From Arenibacter latericius DSM 15913 (GTDB taxonomy: Bacteria; Bacteroidota; Bacteroidia; Flavobacteriales; Flavobacteriaceae): a stretch of DNA of 64,000 nt. This document shows positions 8,874 to 19,187 of this stretch, piece by piece. The stretch's first letter is position 1. Each line of letters opens with the position of its first letter. Location of the stretch: contig NZ_AUKX01000002.1 in assembly GCF_000424985.1 (NCBI RefSeq), forward strand, positions 1 to 64,000, in the 5' to 3' direction. The notes beneath the pieces were generated by a model. That model worked only from the letters and a program-made list of their open reading frames with translations, did not search any database and was not told the DNA's origin. Made by a program: the position numbers and the translations under genes.

Positions 8874-11624
8874 CTATACCTCCTTTTCAGTTAGAGGAAC
8901 GTCTGGATTACAGATTTCGGATATAAGCTTATTTAAAGCAGTGGTAAATAGGGCAATAGTCTCTTGGGTAATTTGATTATCCTTGGTTCTACTGCCCTTT
9001 TTTTCTTTGGTAGCAAAACTTAGAACTCCCGAGTTTAGATTTTTAAAAGAGATAATACCTGCTTCTATATTGTTAACCGGTGTAGTAGCATTGTACATTA
9101 AGGCGTAACAAAGTAACTGAAAGGCCTTGCTATATTCGTACTCTTCAATAAGGGTATCCCATTCCACTAACGCTACCTGAGTTTGGGTTACTCTGCCGGT
9201 TTTGTAATCAATAATCCTAATAACCCCGTCCTTCTCATCAATACGATCTAGTTTTCCTTTTAAGGTAATAGGGAACTCTACTCCGGGTACTGAAAGCTCT
9301 AATTTTAAATTCTCTTCAATTCCTAAAATCTTTATTTTGTGCTTTTTTATAGTTTCTAGCTCCATGGCTAGAAAATTAGAAATATACCTAAGGACTACCT
9401 GATATGCTATGAGGTTTTTCCCTTTAGAGATGTCTCCTTCTGCGAAACTTTTTGCAAAATGATGTAAAACGGTAGCCTTAACCTTTCCTTGCATGCTTTG
9501 TATCATACTAGCGTCTAGAAATTGATTGAGGTATGGCTTGTATAAATCTTCTAGGCTATCATGAACAATGGTACCAAAGGTATTACTCGCTACGGTCTCT
9601 TCTACTTCCATTACATCGTTTATTCCTAATAAGTTTCTTTTATAGAAGTCTATGGGGTTTCGTATATAATTGCTTAATGAGGTAGGGGAGAATCCACTGT
9701 TAGCATGTTTTTTAATTAAATCCATTAGTGGCACATCCTTATTTATGGATTGTAAGGTTTTAGGAGAGGTAGGTATCTTTGGGGCAGCAATAATTTCCGT
9801 TATTTGAGGAATTTTGTTTTCATCCGTAAGTAGCTGTGTTAGCAATCTACTCTTTTCCCCTCCTTCCAATACATCGGGTTCTGTATTGTATACTAGGTAT
9901 ATATTTTTTGCTCTCTGTAATAGTCGGTAAAAGTGATAGGTATAAACGGCATCCTTTTCTTTGTATGTGGGTAGTTGGTATACCTTTTTTAAGTCGAATG
10001 GAATAAAAGAGTTATTAGATTTCCCCGATGGGAGGATGCCTTCATTAACAGAGGTCAGTATGATGGTCTCAAAATCTAAAACCCTGCTTTCTAACATTCC
10101 CATTATCTGTAGCCCTTCTAGAGGCTCTCCTTGGAAGTCAAGCGTTTCTGTTCTAAGTAACTCTGTATACAGACTTTCCATAGATCTTAAGTCGTTTATA
10201 AACGCATGTTCAGCAAGCATTTCCTGAAGTTGGTTGAAGAGCGAATAAAACTTATATAGATATTCAAGCCCCAAATGGTCTTTAGATCTAGAAAACTTGT
10301 TTTTTAGTTTAAGGATTATCTCTTGGCTGTTATTTAAAAATTGAGAACCGTCGGATTGTCTTTCATAAAACAATAAATCTATTAGCTCAATAATATCAGG
10401 GGCAGCAGATCTAAGGTTGCTTGGATTTACAAAGGCCCAATTGTTCTTCTTAATTGTTTCTGCCAGTATACTAGCATGGTTTGTTTTGTTGTTGGTAAAT
10501 AGTATTTGAATATAGGGGTGTGATAGAAAATCTAATACCTGCTGAAAGTACCATCCTTCCCCATCTCTTTTTAGGTATAGCTCTAAATACTGAGTGAATA
10601 GGCTTGCTAATGGCGTACTAGTTAATGGATAGCCCATGGTAATATTTACTGTATCTATTTCTTGGGGGATAGAGTTTAGGAGCGGGTTTAAAAGATTTTC
10701 GTCTCCAAGGACTATGGCAGCGTTTTTTAGGATATCCGGATTTTCTTGTTGTAGTTCTAATAGGAGGTTCCCCACATATTTGGTTTGTGAAACATTTTTT
10801 GGGACTCCTATGATGTTTATGTTTTTATTGTCCGAGTAATAGTTCGTAATGCCTTTTAGTGGTTTATTCTTTAAGGAAGGCCAAGACTTTAGGTGTTGTC
10901 TTATAAAATAGCCTGCATCATGGACTGGATCATTTAAAAAATAAGGATCGCTGTCCCAAAAGATTTCCGCATTACCTTTAGATAGTATTTCCTGAATAAT
11001 AAAGGATTCGGCCGTATTTAGAGCGTTAAAACCAATAAAAACATGGGTCTTACTACTGTTGTTATTAAGGTATTGAGACAAATGCTCACAGGCGGTACGG
11101 TATATAAGTCCCTGATGGCCTATATTGTTACTCTTTAGTAATTGATTGAAAGTTGTATATAAAGGGTGTAATTGGTTCCAAAATTCGATATAGTTAGAAA
11201 TAATTTCGCTTTTATCTTTTTGAAGCGACCAGTGGTTTATTTCCTGTACATCGGCTAAATAGGAGAATATATCTTTAGGGTTTATTAAATAGCGATCAAT
11301 TTCATTAAAATCCTGTAGTAGAATTTGGCCCCATTTTGCAAAAGTGGAAAAGTTATCCTTTTCCTTTACCTCAAGAGTTAAGTAGGCTTTGTATAGTGTA
11401 AATAGCTGTTCGGTGCTACTAGCAGTTTCCAATTCGGAAATATGCTCTACAAAGTTTTCTATGCTATAAATTTTTGGGGCAAAACAAGTTTTGTTAGCTG
11501 TCTTTGCTATAGCAGTTCTTAATACTGTCCCTGCTCTTTTACTAGGAAGGACTAATACAATATTGTCTAGGGAAGGGTAGGTGTTTAAAAGATGGTCTAC
11601 TATCTGTTGAAGAAAACTTTTCAC
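8874..11624 (-). CDS. addB: AddB-like PD-(D/E)XK nuclease (inactivated-helicase subunit)
   Basis: This large protein of about 916 residues pairs functionally with an AddA-like helicase. The N-terminus carries IVLVLPSKRAG, the degenerate helicase-type start of AddB proteins, with no true Walker A. The C-terminal PD-(D/E)XK domain shows FGTIVHDSLEDLY, LKGKLDRIDE, IIDYKTGRV and FQLLCYALMY (roughly residues 700-860). The iron-sulphur cysteine that normally precedes the nuclease domain is replaced: the segment reads YIRNPIDFYKRNLLG. No ATG lies before the conserved start. GTG at 11624 is chosen; TTG at 11642, right after an in-frame stop, is the alternative. It would act in double-strand break processing. 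Confidence 0.8.
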   Translation of the reverse strand: MKSFLQQIVDHLLNTYPSLDNIVLVLPSKRAGTVLRTAIAKTANKTCFAPKIYSIENFVEHISELETASSTEQLFTLYKAYLTLEVKEKDNFSTFAKWGQILLQDFNEIDRYLINPKDIFSYLADVQEINHWSLQKDKSEIISNYIEFWNQLHPLYTTFNQLLKSNNIGHQGLIYRTACEHLSQYLNNNSSKTHVFIGFNALNTAESFIIQEILSKGNAEIFWDSDPYFLNDPVHDAGYFIRQHLKSWPSLKNKPLKGITNYYSDNKNINIIGVPKNVSQTKYVGNLLLELQQENPDILKNAAIVLGDENLLNPLLNSIPQEIDTVNITMGYPLTSTPLASLFTQYLELYLKRDGEGWYFQQVLDFLSHPYIQILFTNNKTNHASILAETIKKNNWAFVNPSNLRSAAPDIIELIDLLFYERQSDGSQFLNNSQEIILKLKNKFSRSKDHLGLEYLYKFYSLFNQLQEMLAEHAFINDLRSMESLYTELLRTETLDFQGEPLEGLQIMGMLESRVLDFETIILTSVNEGILPSGKSNNSFIPFDLKKVYQLPTYKEKDAVYTYHFYRLLQRAKNIYLVYNTEPDVLEGGEKSRLLTQLLTDENKIPQITEIIAAPKIPTSPKTLQSINKDVPLMDLIKKHANSGFSPTSLSNYIRNPIDFYKRNLLGINDVMEVEETVASNTFGTIVHDSLEDLYKPYLNQFLDASMIQSMQGKVKATVLHHFAKSFAEGDISKGKNLIAYQVVLRYISNFLAMELETIKKHKIKILGIEENLKLELSVPGVEFPITLKGKLDRIDEKDGVIRIIDYKTGRVTQTQVALVEWDTLIEEYEYSKAFQLLCYALMYNATTPVNNIEAGIISFKNLNSGVLSFATKEKKGSRTKDNQITQETIALFTTALNKLISEICNPDVPLTEKEV

Positions 11625-11754
11625 TAGTGTTGATTTTGACAATTAATCTATAGGCTAAATATAGGGTATAGATTGGATTTAAGCACGTAGATGATGGCTT
11701 AAATGTGTAGGGAATAGAATATCACTTAAGTTTATTCTTGGCATAGGTTTAAAC

Positions 11755-11790
11755 AAAAAAAGCTCCGCAATTGCGGAGCTTTTAATATAC
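11755..11790 (-). terminator. Rho-independent terminator of the OmpA-family gene
   Basis: The inverted repeat 11761-11780 has arms AGCTCCGC and GCGGAGCT around AATT. Read on the minus strand it is followed by a run of seven T and a GTTT, ideal for termination about 30 nt after the OmpA-family stop. The T-run on the other side is shorter. Confidence 0.85.
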
Positions 11791-11809
11791 TTTTAGAAGT
11801 AACTAGTAA

Positions 11810-13171
11810 TTATTTTACTAAGTTGATTTCAACTCTTCTGTTTTGTTCTCTTCCTTTAGCTGTATTGTTAGTAGCTATTGGCTTATCCTCACCGTAACCT
11901 ACAGCAGATAATCTGAACTCTTCAATTCCTTTGTCTACTAAGAACTGCTTAACAGAAAGTGCTCTAGACTCAGAAAGTTTCTGGTTTAATGAGTTGCTAC
12001 CTGTACTGTCAGTATGTCCTTCTACTGTAAACTTAGCAGTTGGGTACTCATTAAGAATTTTAATAATATCTACCATAGTTGAAGTAGAAGAAGCTTTGAT
12101 AGAAGATTTACCAGTATCAAATAAGATAGTTCTAGCAAACTCGTTTAACTGCTTCTGAACCTCTTCAGTAACCTCAGGACAACCTTGGTTAGCTACAGTT
12201 CCAGCAACTTCAGGACACTTATCGTCTTTATCTAATACACCGTCTCCGTCAGTATCAGGCCATGGGCATCCTTTGTTTTCAGCAGGACCAGCCTCATTAG
12301 GACACTCATCATCCTTATCGGCAACACCGTCACCATCAGCATCAGGACATCCGTTTAAAGCAGCAGGGCCAGCTTCGTTAGGACAAGCATCATCTTTATC
12401 AGCAATACCATCTCCGTCAGTATCAGGACATCCGTTCATTTCTTTAGAGCCAGCAGCGTTAGGACACTCGTCATCCTTGTCTGGAATACCGTCTCCGTCA
12501 GAATCTGGACAACCGTTAAATTCAGCTAAACCAGGAATTTCTGGACAAGCATCGTCTTTGTCATATACACCATCACCATCAGTATCTACACCACCAAATT
12601 TAATGGCAAGACCAGCTAAATGCTGAAAATGAGTGATTGCTGCAGGGCTGCTAGGAGTAGCATAATCTTCAAATACATGCTTATAAGCAGTTTGTAAAGT
12701 TAAACCAATGTTATCGGTAAACCAGATATTAAGTCCAACGCCACCATTAATAGTACCAGCTCCAATTTCATCCATCCAAGTGTAACCACCACCGATTTCA
12801 ACAAAAGGATCGATAACAGTGTTATTTAAGAAAGCATATTTAATTGTACCATCTAAAGCGTAATGAGAAAGGTCGTCTACCTTCATATCACCCCATTTGT
12901 CAATGCGGTTTAATGAACCTCTTGCTCCGATAGAAAAACCACTACCTACGTACTTAGATACTCCAACATAGGAGATAGATGGCAATACATTCCAGTGCTC
13001 AGATACATTGAAGAACTCCTTTCCGAAGCTGCTAACATCTCCGGTTGGGAAGACGTCAATAGCATTTGCCCCGAAACTTACTTGCCAAGGATTATTTTCG
13101 TCTTGCGCTTGTATGTTGTTGAAGCCTACCAGAAGTAAAGCAGCAACCAATAATTTGCTAAGATGTTTCAT
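11810..13171 (-). CDS. OmpA-family outer-membrane protein with thrombospondin type-3 repeats
   Basis: This protein of about 453 residues should anchor the outer membrane to peptidoglycan. A signal peptide ends near NIQAQ (about 22). An OmpA-like beta-barrel domain follows to about 195. Next come five calcium-binding TSP3 repeats of about 27 residues (DTDGDG, KDDACP), then the C-terminal OmpA domain with [11 protein letters not shown] and the NRRVEI ending. The ATG giving MKHLSKLL is preferred to an upstream TTG at 13177. A strong promoter lies 34 bp upstream and a terminator follows, so it is probably a highly expressed monocistronic gene. Confidence 0.93.
   Translation of the reverse strand: MKHLSKLLVAALLLVGFNNIQAQDENNPWQVSFGANAIDVFPTGDVSSFGKEFFNVSEHWNVLPSISYVGVSKYVGSGFSIGARGSLNRIDKWGDMKVDDLSHYALDGTIKYAFLNNTVIDPFVEIGGGYTWMDEIGAGTINGGVGLNIWFTDNIGLTLQTAYKHVFEDYATPSSPAAITHFQHLAGLAIKFGGVDTDGDGVYDKDDACPEIPGLAEFNGCPDSDGDGIPDKDDECPNAAGSKEMNGCPDTDGDGIADKDDACPNEAGPAALNGCPDADGDGVADKDDECPNEAGPAENKGCPWPDTDGDGVLDKDDKCPEVAGTVANQGCPEVTEEVQKQLNEFARTILFDTGKSSIKASSTSTMVDIIKILNEYPTAKFTVEGHTDSTGSNSLNQKLSESRALSVKQFLVDKGIEEFRLSAVGYGEDKPIATNNTAKGREQNRRVEINLVK
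12175..12590 (-). repeat. Five tandem thrombospondin type-3 coding repeats
   Basis: About 81-bp units encode DxDGDGxxDKDDxCPxxxG with a closing GCP. They are Asp-rich calcium sites forming the linker between barrel and peptidoglycan-binding domain. The DNA copies are similar but not identical, so copy number may vary between strains. Confidence 0.85.
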
Positions 13172-13204
13172 GTTCAATATTTTAAGTTAAGTGTTTATTA
13201 GCTG

Positions 13205-13235
13205 CAAATGTAAGTTGTTAATAACTATTAACAAA
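13205..13235 (-). promoter_or_regulatory. Promoter of the OmpA-family gene
   Basis: Read on the minus strand, TTTG (13235-13232) and TACATTTG (13212-13205) are separated by exactly 19 nt, a perfect match to the Bacteroidetes housekeeping promoter. The start would fall near 13198, leaving a leader of under 30 nt. Confidence 0.75.
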
Positions 13236-13283
13236 ATCATTTAATTAGTTTTTTTGACTCAAAAAGTTTGGAAAAGGCCTCAT

Positions 13284-14477
13284 TTAAATTACGTTCAGGC
13301 TTTTTCCAACCTCCGTAAATGCTTTAATTGCGTGGTCTAAATGAGCTCTTTCATGTGCTGCAGAAAGTTGTACTCTAATCCTAGCTTTACCTTTTGGTAC
13401 AACAGGGAAAAAGAAACCAATTACATAAATTCCCTTTTCAAGGAGCATTTCTGCCATTTTCTGAGATAATTTGGCATCGTAGAGCATAACTGGGACAATA
13501 GCAGAGTCTCCGTCGATAATATCAAAGCCTGCTTTTTTCATTCCCTCTTTAAAATACTTGGTGTTTTCGTCTAGTTTTTCCTTTAGACTATTATCCCTTT
13601 CTAATATTTCAAATACCTTTAGAGAGGCGCCAACAATTGCAGGGGCTAAGGAGTTAGAAAATAAATAGGGTCTTGAACGTTGTCTAAGGATTTCAATAAT
13701 CTCTTTTTTGCCGGTTGTATATCCGCCCATTGCTCCCCCCATGGCTTTTCCTAAAGTTCCTGTAATGATATCTACTTTGTCCATTACATTCTTTTCCTCT
13801 AGAGTTCCAATGCCTGTTTCACCAATAAAACCGGTAGCGTGGCATTCGTCTATCATCACCATGGCATCGTATTTATCTGCCAAAGCACAAATCTCATCTA
13901 AGGGGGCTACTAGTCCATCCATAGAGAATACGCCATCGGTTACAATTATCTTAAACCTAGCATCGTCTGCATTGGCTTGTTTTAATTGAGCCTCTAAATC
14001 TGCCATATCATTATTGGCATATCGGTATCTTTTTGCCTTACATAGCCTTACCCCATCAATAATGGAGGCGTGGTTTAGTGAGTCCGATATAATAGCATCT
14101 TCAGGACCTAATAAAGGTTCAAAAACCCCACCATTGGCATCAAAAGCAGCAGCATATAATATGGTATCCTCAGTTCCGTAGAATTCTGCTATCTTTTTCT
14201 CCAATTGTTTGTGGATATCTTGGGTGCCACAGATAAAGCGTACAGAAGACATACCAAATCCATGGGAGTCTAAAGTATCTTTTGCTGCTTGTATTACCTC
14301 TGGGTGAGATGATAATCCCAAATAGTTATTTGCGCAGAAATTGATTACCTCTTGTCCAGTATCAATTTTAATTACCGCCCCTTGAGGTGTGGTGATAATT
14401 CTTTCCTCTTTGTAAAGGCCCGCTTCTTTAATAGCGACCAATTCTTCCTGTAAATGTGATTTAATTTTTCCGTACAT
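13284..14477 (-). CDS. kbl: Glycine C-acetyltransferase (2-amino-3-ketobutyrate CoA ligase)
   Basis: This PLP enzyme cleaves 2-amino-3-oxobutyrate with CoA to glycine and acetyl-CoA, the second step of threonine degradation. At 397 residues it has the standard length. It shows [15 protein letters not shown] near 46-60, [12 protein letters not shown] near 208-219 (PLP-binding Asp and His) and the Schiff-base lysine in [11 protein letters not shown] (about Lys244). Other alpha-oxoamine synthases are less likely because the sequence follows Kbl throughout. It starts 8 bp after the AddA-like gene, so the two may be cotranscribed. No threonine dehydrogenase gene is in the window. Confidence 0.93.
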   Translation of the reverse strand: MYGKIKSHLQEELVAIKEAGLYKEERIITTPQGAVIKIDTGQEVINFCANNYLGLSSHPEVIQAAKDTLDSHGFGMSSVRFICGTQDIHKQLEKKIAEFYGTEDTILYAAAFDANGGVFEPLLGPEDAIISDSLNHASIIDGVRLCKAKRYRYANNDMADLEAQLKQANADDARFKIIVTDGVFSMDGLVAPLDEICALADKYDAMVMIDECHATGFIGETGIGTLEEKNVMDKVDIITGTLGKAMGGAMGGYTTGKKEIIEILRQRSRPYLFSNSLAPAIVGASLKVFEILERDNSLKEKLDENTKYFKEGMKKAGFDIIDGDSAIVPVMLYDAKLSQKMAEMLLEKGIYVIGFFFPVVPKGKARIRVQLSAAHERAHLDHAIKAFTEVGKSLNVI

Positions 14478-14485
14478 GTCTTTTG

Positions 14486-17400
14486 TTAAATAATAAAGTC
14501 TAATATAATATCGTCGTTGATATAAACAATTATTTTGTCTTTTATTTTATATCCCATCTTTTCCAAGGCCTCTGAATAGGCATAAAGTTGTTGGTGATAT
14601 GCGTTATTTTTCTTTCCAGTTTTATAATCAATTATTGTAGCCTCATTGTTGTTTATTACAATTCTATCTGGTCTTAGTATCTTTCCGTCCACCGTAAGTA
14701 TATCCTGTTCGTTCATAATAACTACATCAGGACTATAATATTCAGATAATTTGGAGTGCTCTACAATTGCGGAGATATTTTCTCTTACCTCATTATAATC
14801 TACCTGTGGAAGGTCCCCGTTTTTAACAGCGCTTTTAATCGCATTTTCAATATCTTCCTTAGTTTTAATTTGGCCTAAAATCAAATGGACTAAATTCCCT
14901 TTGCTAATAGCTGTTTCCCTTTCAGTATCCCAAAGCGCTCCAGATTTTGTTAAGATGCGGAATTCGGGTCGGTCTTTATGACTATAAAGGTATGGAATGT
15001 TTTCTTGTGTGTCATTTTGATTTAAAGTGCTATTAGCAATTTCTAACGCTCCAAACTGGTATTGAAGTTGACTTTCTTGCCATAACCCCTTCTCTATTAG
15101 ATAGTGAATAAATAATCCCGAATAATATTTCGTTTTGTGTTCTCCTTTCTGGGTGAGGTCCTTCTTAGAAATAATATATAGGGCTTTTTCTGCTCTAGTT
15201 AATGCCACGTATAAAAGATTAAAGGCATCTAGCTCTAGCTTGTGCTGCTCTTCATTATATATAGACTCAGCCATCTCGCCATAGGTAATTACTTCTTGAT
15301 TTTTATTGATTAATAGCTCTGTAAAACCATTAAACGATTCTTCTGGAACTGGAATCCATAATTTGGGGTTTATTTCTTCGTATATATTAGTGTTGGCAAA
15401 GGGATATATAACAATAGGGAATTCTAGGCCTTTGGACTTGTGGATTGTCATTATCTGCACAGCATCCACATTTTCTGGTGCTGTAATACTTAAAGAACTT
15501 TTCTTCTTTTCCCAATGGGCTAGAAATACTTGACTATTGGCACCTTCTTTTTGTTCTACTTCCTGTACTACATCTAATAAATAAGTAATATAAGCATCCG
15601 AAGTTTCTGCCAAATCGAACTTTCTAATGGCATTTTCCAAGCCGTCATAAACGGAAGATTGCTTCAACGTTTCTATGTTAAATCCATACTGTTCTGCTAA
15701 TAGGGTAGCGACCTCTTGTAAGTGGGCATGAATATATTGATGTAAGTTCTCTTTACCGCTAAAAAGAAAGGATATAATGTTAAAACTAACTTCTAAATCT
15801 GTGGGTTGTAGGCTGTATCGAAGCAGATCAATTAAAAACCGAACCTTAGGATTGCTGTTCAGTAATAGGGTTTCAGATGAAATTATAGGGATGTTGTGTT
15901 GCATAAGGAAATCTGCCAAAAGAATTCCTTCTTTTTTCTTCCTAGTAAGGATACAGATATCTTTTAGAGAGTAATTTTTCTCTAAGACCTGCTCTAAAGT
16001 GTTTAAAACTGTTTTGCAGTACAACTCTCCTTCGTCTACATCCGCATCGGGATCTATAAAAGACAATTGAACCATGCCTCCCTTTTTGCTGTTGTACGCT
16101 TGTTGGTTGCCTTTTATAAATAATTCATTATAAGTGCTGTTTTCTAAAAACGGACTAGTAACAGTGAAGAAATTATTATTAAATTTGATGACTTCTTCAT
16201 GACTTCTATAGTTGGCAGGAAGGTTTGTGGTTGTGGGTGGAAATACAAATGGATTTTCTTTTGTATTAATTAGATTTAAAAACTGCTCTGCTCTTCCTCC
16301 TCTCCAACGGTATATGGCTTGTTTAGCATCACCTACTAGCATTACGGAACCAATTTTTCCCAAGTCATCCTCACTTTCCAAGGCGTTGCCAATTAATGGG
16401 GTAAGGTTGTTCCATTGCATTTGAGAGGTATCCTGAAACTCATCAATAAAATAATGTCGGTATTTTTCCCCAATCCTTTCGTAAATAAACGGTGCCGGTT
16501 GATCTTTTATCTCGTTAGAAATAAGACTGTTAAAGGAGGAGATAGGTAATAGATCTCGTTCTGTTTCTAAAGATTTTATCTCTTGTTGTATAGCATTTAA
16601 TACGGTTAAAGGAACTAGGTTGTTGTAGGCGTTCCGCATTAGAGATAGCGCAGTATTATTTTCTTTAATACGCTGAAAATAGTGGTTAAACTGAGAATGG
16701 AGTCCGTCTAAAATATCTTTTATGCCCTGTGGGCAACTCTTGGTATATAAAGGATCTGAATCGAACTTTTGTTTCCAACCGGCTTTAAAATCTATCTTTA
16801 AATCCCCGGATGCTATTTTATGAATGAATTTCGGAAAGTAGCTGGACTTAAAGTTGTTGAATTCTAAGCCATTCTCTTCTATTATATCTAGGACGTTTTG
16901 GGCGTCTTCTTTAATTTCTGCCTCTAATATTTTAACGTTTTGAATTAAGGTGGATTTTAAAACAAGGAAGTCATCGAGCTTTTTCTCTTCAAATTTTTTA
17001 AGATGAGGATGATGATTTTCGTTAAAGAGTAGCTTTCCAACATTGTGCAGGTCAATTGCGATATCCCAGCTTTTATCTTCGTCAATTTTTTCTAGTGCAA
17101 AGTCTATTAAAACTTTCGTTAAGGCTGCATCGCTACCCGCCTTATTTAGTAATTTGGCAATTGCCTCATCTAATAGAAGGTCGGTGTCTAATACCACCTC
17201 AAAATTTTGTGGCAACTTAAGATCCTTGGCAAAAGTTCTAATGAGGCGATGGGTAAATTTATCAATTGTAGAAACGTCAAAAAAAGCATAGTTGTGCAAA
17301 ATTTCTTTAAGGGTTTGCTTAGCTCTTTTTTGTAAGATATGAATTTCAACTCCTAGCTCTTTAGAAATATCTAATAGCATTGGGGGAGTATCAGAATTTG

Positions 17401-17608
17401 CGCTTATTTTACCAAAAGCAAAAAGACTTCCTAAGATTCGTTGCTTCATTTCATTTACTGCCTTATTGGTAAATGTAATGGCGAGAATATTTCTATAACT
17501 CTTATTAAAATCGGAGGAAAGGATAATTTTCAGGTATTCTTTAGCAAGGGTATAAGTCTTACCTGAACCTGCAGATGCGTTGTATATATTGTAAGGAGCC
17601 TCTTGCAC
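14486..17608 (-). CDS. addA: AddA-like UvrD/RecB-type helicase-nuclease
   Basis: This 1040-residue superfamily 1 helicase with a fused nuclease would unwind and resect broken DNA ends. Walker A is [13 protein letters not shown] (about 9-21), followed by AITFTNKAV. Walker B reads [35 protein letters not shown] and [13 protein letters not shown] are further helicase motifs. The C-terminal PD-(D/E)XK nuclease shows [27 protein letters not shown] and [11 protein letters not shown]. The start is GTG, directly before the conserved region. Its AddB-like partner lies on the same strand but is separated by kbl and the OmpA-family gene. Confidence 0.88.
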   Translation of the reverse strand: MQEAPYNIYNASAGSGKTYTLAKEYLKIILSSDFNKSYRNILAITFTNKAVNEMKQRILGSLFAFGKISANSDTPPMLLDISKELGVEIHILQKRAKQTLKEILHNYAFFDVSTIDKFTHRLIRTFAKDLKLPQNFEVVLDTDLLLDEAIAKLLNKAGSDAALTKVLIDFALEKIDEDKSWDIAIDLHNVGKLLFNENHHPHLKKFEEKKLDDFLVLKSTLIQNVKILEAEIKEDAQNVLDIIEENGLEFNNFKSSYFPKFIHKIASGDLKIDFKAGWKQKFDSDPLYTKSCPQGIKDILDGLHSQFNHYFQRIKENNTALSLMRNAYNNLVPLTVLNAIQQEIKSLETERDLLPISSFNSLISNEIKDQPAPFIYERIGEKYRHYFIDEFQDTSQMQWNNLTPLIGNALESEDDLGKIGSVMLVGDAKQAIYRWRGGRAEQFLNLINTKENPFVFPPTTTNLPANYRSHEEVIKFNNNFFTVTSPFLENSTYNELFIKGNQQAYNSKKGGMVQLSFIDPDADVDEGELYCKTVLNTLEQVLEKNYSLKDICILTRKKKEGILLADFLMQHNIPIISSETLLLNSNPKVRFLIDLLRYSLQPTDLEVSFNIISFLFSGKENLHQYIHAHLQEVATLLAEQYGFNIETLKQSSVYDGLENAIRKFDLAETSDAYITYLLDVVQEVEQKEGANSQVFLAHWEKKKSSLSITAPENVDAVQIMTIHKSKGLEFPIVIYPFANTNIYEEINPKLWIPVPEESFNGFTELLINKNQEVITYGEMAESIYNEEQHKLELDAFNLLYVALTRAEKALYIISKKDLTQKGEHKTKYYSGLFIHYLIEKGLWQESQLQYQFGALEIANSTLNQNDTQENIPYLYSHKDRPEFRILTKSGALWDTERETAISKGNLVHLILGQIKTKEDIENAIKSAVKNGDLPQVDYNEVRENISAIVEHSKLSEYYSPDVVIMNEQDILTVDGKILRPDRIVINNNEATIIDYKTGKKNNAYHQQLYAYSEALEKMGYKIKDKIIVYINDDIILDFII

Positions 17609-17683
17609 GTCGTTTTAGCTGCAAATTAAGCAATATTCAATAGTTCTTAACAAATATTTAGCTGAAAATCTAACTTAAATTGT

Positions 17684-17691
17684 TAATTTTG
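17684..17691 (+). promoter_or_regulatory. Putative -7 box of the superoxide dismutase gene
   Basis: TAATTTTG matches TAnnTTTG perfectly and lies 38 bp before the sod start codon. The upstream -33 element is weak, so this is a candidate only. Confidence 0.5.
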
Positions 17692-17729
17692 GGAAACAAC
17701 ATTATTTAACTTAAAAAAACATAATAATT

Positions 17730-18338
17730 ATGGCTTTTGAACTACCGAAGTTACCCTATGCGTATGACGCATTGGAACCTCATATTGATGCTAGGACCAT
17801 GGAAATACACCATACCAAGCACCATAATGGGTATACTACCAATTTAAACAATGCTATTGAGGGAACCGATATGGCAAACAAATCCATTGAGGATTTGTTG
17901 AAAAATATGGATATGTCCAACGCCGCAGTTAGAAATAATGGAGGAGGTTTTTATAACCATTCCTTGTTTTGGGATATTATGTCTCCAGACGGAGGCGGTG
18001 AGCCTACTGGCGAATTAGCTGATGCGATTAAATCTAGTTTTGGTTCTTTTGAATCCTTTAAGGATGCTTTTTCTAAAGCTGCAGGAACTAGATTTGGTTC
18101 TGGTTGGGCTTGGCTTTGTGTACATAAAGGTGGGAAGTTAGAAATTTGCTCTACTCCTAACCAAGATAACCCATTAATGCCAGATACAGGTTGCGGTGGA
18201 TTCCCAATCTTAGGCTTAGATGTATGGGAGCACGCTTACTACTTAAATTACCAAAACAGAAGGCCAGATTATATTAATGCCTTTTTTAACGTGGTAAATT
18301 GGGAGAAAGTAGCTGCTGCTTACGCAAGCAACAAGTAA
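17730..18338 (+). CDS. sodA: Superoxide dismutase, Mn-type by sequence
   Basis: This enzyme converts superoxide to oxygen and hydrogen peroxide. It has 202 residues. Metal ligands are recognisable: His in [12 protein letters not shown] (about 27), His77 in [11 protein letters not shown], and Asp164 and His168 in [10 protein letters not shown]. The second-sphere glutamine sits in TPNQDNPLM (about 145), the manganese-SOD position, in contrast to FeSODs, which carry it next to the second histidine. There is no signal peptide, so it is cytoplasmic. It forms a single-gene unit with its own terminator. Confidence 0.93.
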   Translation: MAFELPKLPYAYDALEPHIDARTMEIHHTKHHNGYTTNLNNAIEGTDMANKSIEDLLKNMDMSNAAVRNNGGGFYNHSLFWDIMSPDGGGEPTGELADAIKSSFGSFESFKDAFSKAAGTRFGSGWAWLCVHKGGKLEICSTPNQDNPLMPDTGCGGFPILGLDVWEHAYYLNYQNRRPDYINAFFNVVNWEKVAAAYASNK

Positions 18339-18383
18339 TTTAATCTTTTGCCACCGTTAACAGCGTGTTGGTAAAATATTTAA

Positions 18384-18424
18384 GTCCCGTCTTAATCATA
18401 GAATTAGGACGGGATTTTTTTATT
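18384..18424 (+). terminator. Rho-independent terminator of sodA
   Basis: TCCCGTC (18385-18391) pairs with GACGGGA (18408-18414), with extra pairs (TTAAT/ATTAG) closing a small loop. A run of seven T follows on the plus strand. Confidence 0.88.
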
Positions 18425-18439
18425 CTGGCGAGATGGTAG

Positions 18440-18517
18440 AAAATAGAAAAGGGCAGAGAAATCTCCACCCTTTTCATCCCAAATCTTACCATAAACTTAA
18501 CCTACTTATGCTATGGC
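18440..18517 (-). ncRNA. Tandem small RNA candidate, copy A
   Basis: Read on the minus strand, this unit starts 5 nt after a near-consensus -7 box TATTTTAG (18529-18522). It opens with the shared 39-nt block (18516-18478), in which CCAT and ATGG can pair to close a loop holding AGCATAAGTAGGTTAAGTTT. A terminator hairpin follows (arms 18463-18470 and 18451-18458, loop of 4) and a T-rich tail. The stem keeps pairing with two G-T wobbles although its sequence differs from the other copies. There is no conserved reading frame. Its function is unknown. Confidence 0.65.
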
Positions 18518-18788
18518 GAGACTAAAATAATGGTAATGGGAGATATAAAAAAGTTTTTTTATGAAATTTTCAATCATATATCCTATGTAAACAGATAAAT
18601 GATTGCATAGATGGCAATTATTTTTGTTAAAATACTGATTTTCAATAATCAAAGGTTGTAAGTTTTTTATCCTGCTAAGTTTGGTTAATACAGCAGGAGT
18701 TTTGGTAGTCTAATTGAAGCTAACGTAAAGTAATGGGGTTTGGAGGAAGTAGAGGAGATATTAAAAGAGGGTATAAATCTCTTGTTTA

Positions 18789-18864
18789 AAAATAAAAAGG
18801 CAGAGTTTTAAACTCTGCCTTTTTCCCCAAATCTTACCATGAACTTAACCTACTTATGCTATGG
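18789..18864 (-). ncRNA. Tandem small RNA candidate, copy B
   Basis: This is the second unit of the family. Its -7 box is a perfect TATGTTTG (18877-18870 on the minus strand), again exactly 5 nt from the conserved block (18864-18826). The ACCAT/ATGGT stem and the loop with TAAGTAGGTTAAG are unchanged. The terminator uses a different stem, GGCAGAG (18799-18805) with CTCTGCC (18813-18819), and a T5 tail on the minus strand. An ATG inside the block would give only ten codons here, which argues against a peptide. Confidence 0.7.
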
Positions 18865-19005
18865 TATAACAAACATATGTATAGCATTGGAAGGGAGAAA
18901 AGGTTTTGGTTGAACGTCTCTTAAATAGGTTGAAATACATGTTTGTGGCCAATTTCCTTAAAATAAAGCGGCTTGGATTTTGAGATAGAGGGGGCTGAAT
19001 TTTAA

Positions 19006-19083
19006 ACAATAAAAAAGGCGGGGAAATCCCCGCCTTTTTTGCCCCAAATCTTACCATGAACTTAAACCTACTTATGCTATGGT
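19006..19083 (-). ncRNA. Tandem small RNA candidate, copy C
   Basis: This is the third unit, nearest to purF. The -7 box TACTTTAG (19095-19088) is 5 nt before the conserved block (19082-19043), which differs from copy B by one extra T in TAGGTTTAAG. The terminator stem is GGCGGGG (19017-19023) with CCCCGCC (19028-19034) around AAAT, followed by T6. It could be read through from purF, but a purF terminator lies between. Confidence 0.7.
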
Positions 19084-19130
19084 GATACTAAAGTAGTAGT
19101 GCTCAGTTCGATTTTAATTATAATTGCGTT

Positions 19131-19166
19131 GAAAAGTGTTAATTATCGATGAAATACACTTTTTTG
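19131..19166 (-). terminator. Possible purF terminator
   Basis: AAAAGTGT (19132-19139) pairs with ACACTTTT (19156-19163) across a 16-nt loop, about 25 nt past the purF stop. The stem is AT-rich and could act in either direction, so this is a moderate call. Confidence 0.5.
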
Positions 19167-19187
19167 TTAATTTATAATAAGTAAATG

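Noticed and set aside
12273-12626. Open frame of 117 codons on the plus strand rich in Pro, Ser and Gly
   Set aside because: It is the antisense shadow of the thrombospondin type-3 repeats of the OmpA-family gene.
18671-18697. Inverted repeat CCTGCT/AGCAGG between small RNA copies A and B, considered as a fourth copy
   Set aside because: The conserved 39-nt block and -7 box are absent and no T-run follows either arm.
18854-19057. Open frame of 67 codons on the minus strand starting MVRFG, inside the tandem repeat region
   Set aside because: It begins at the ATG within the conserved RNA block, runs through a terminator hairpin, and the equivalent frames in the other two copies differ fully after five codons or stop after ten. 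It is better explained by a non-coding RNA.
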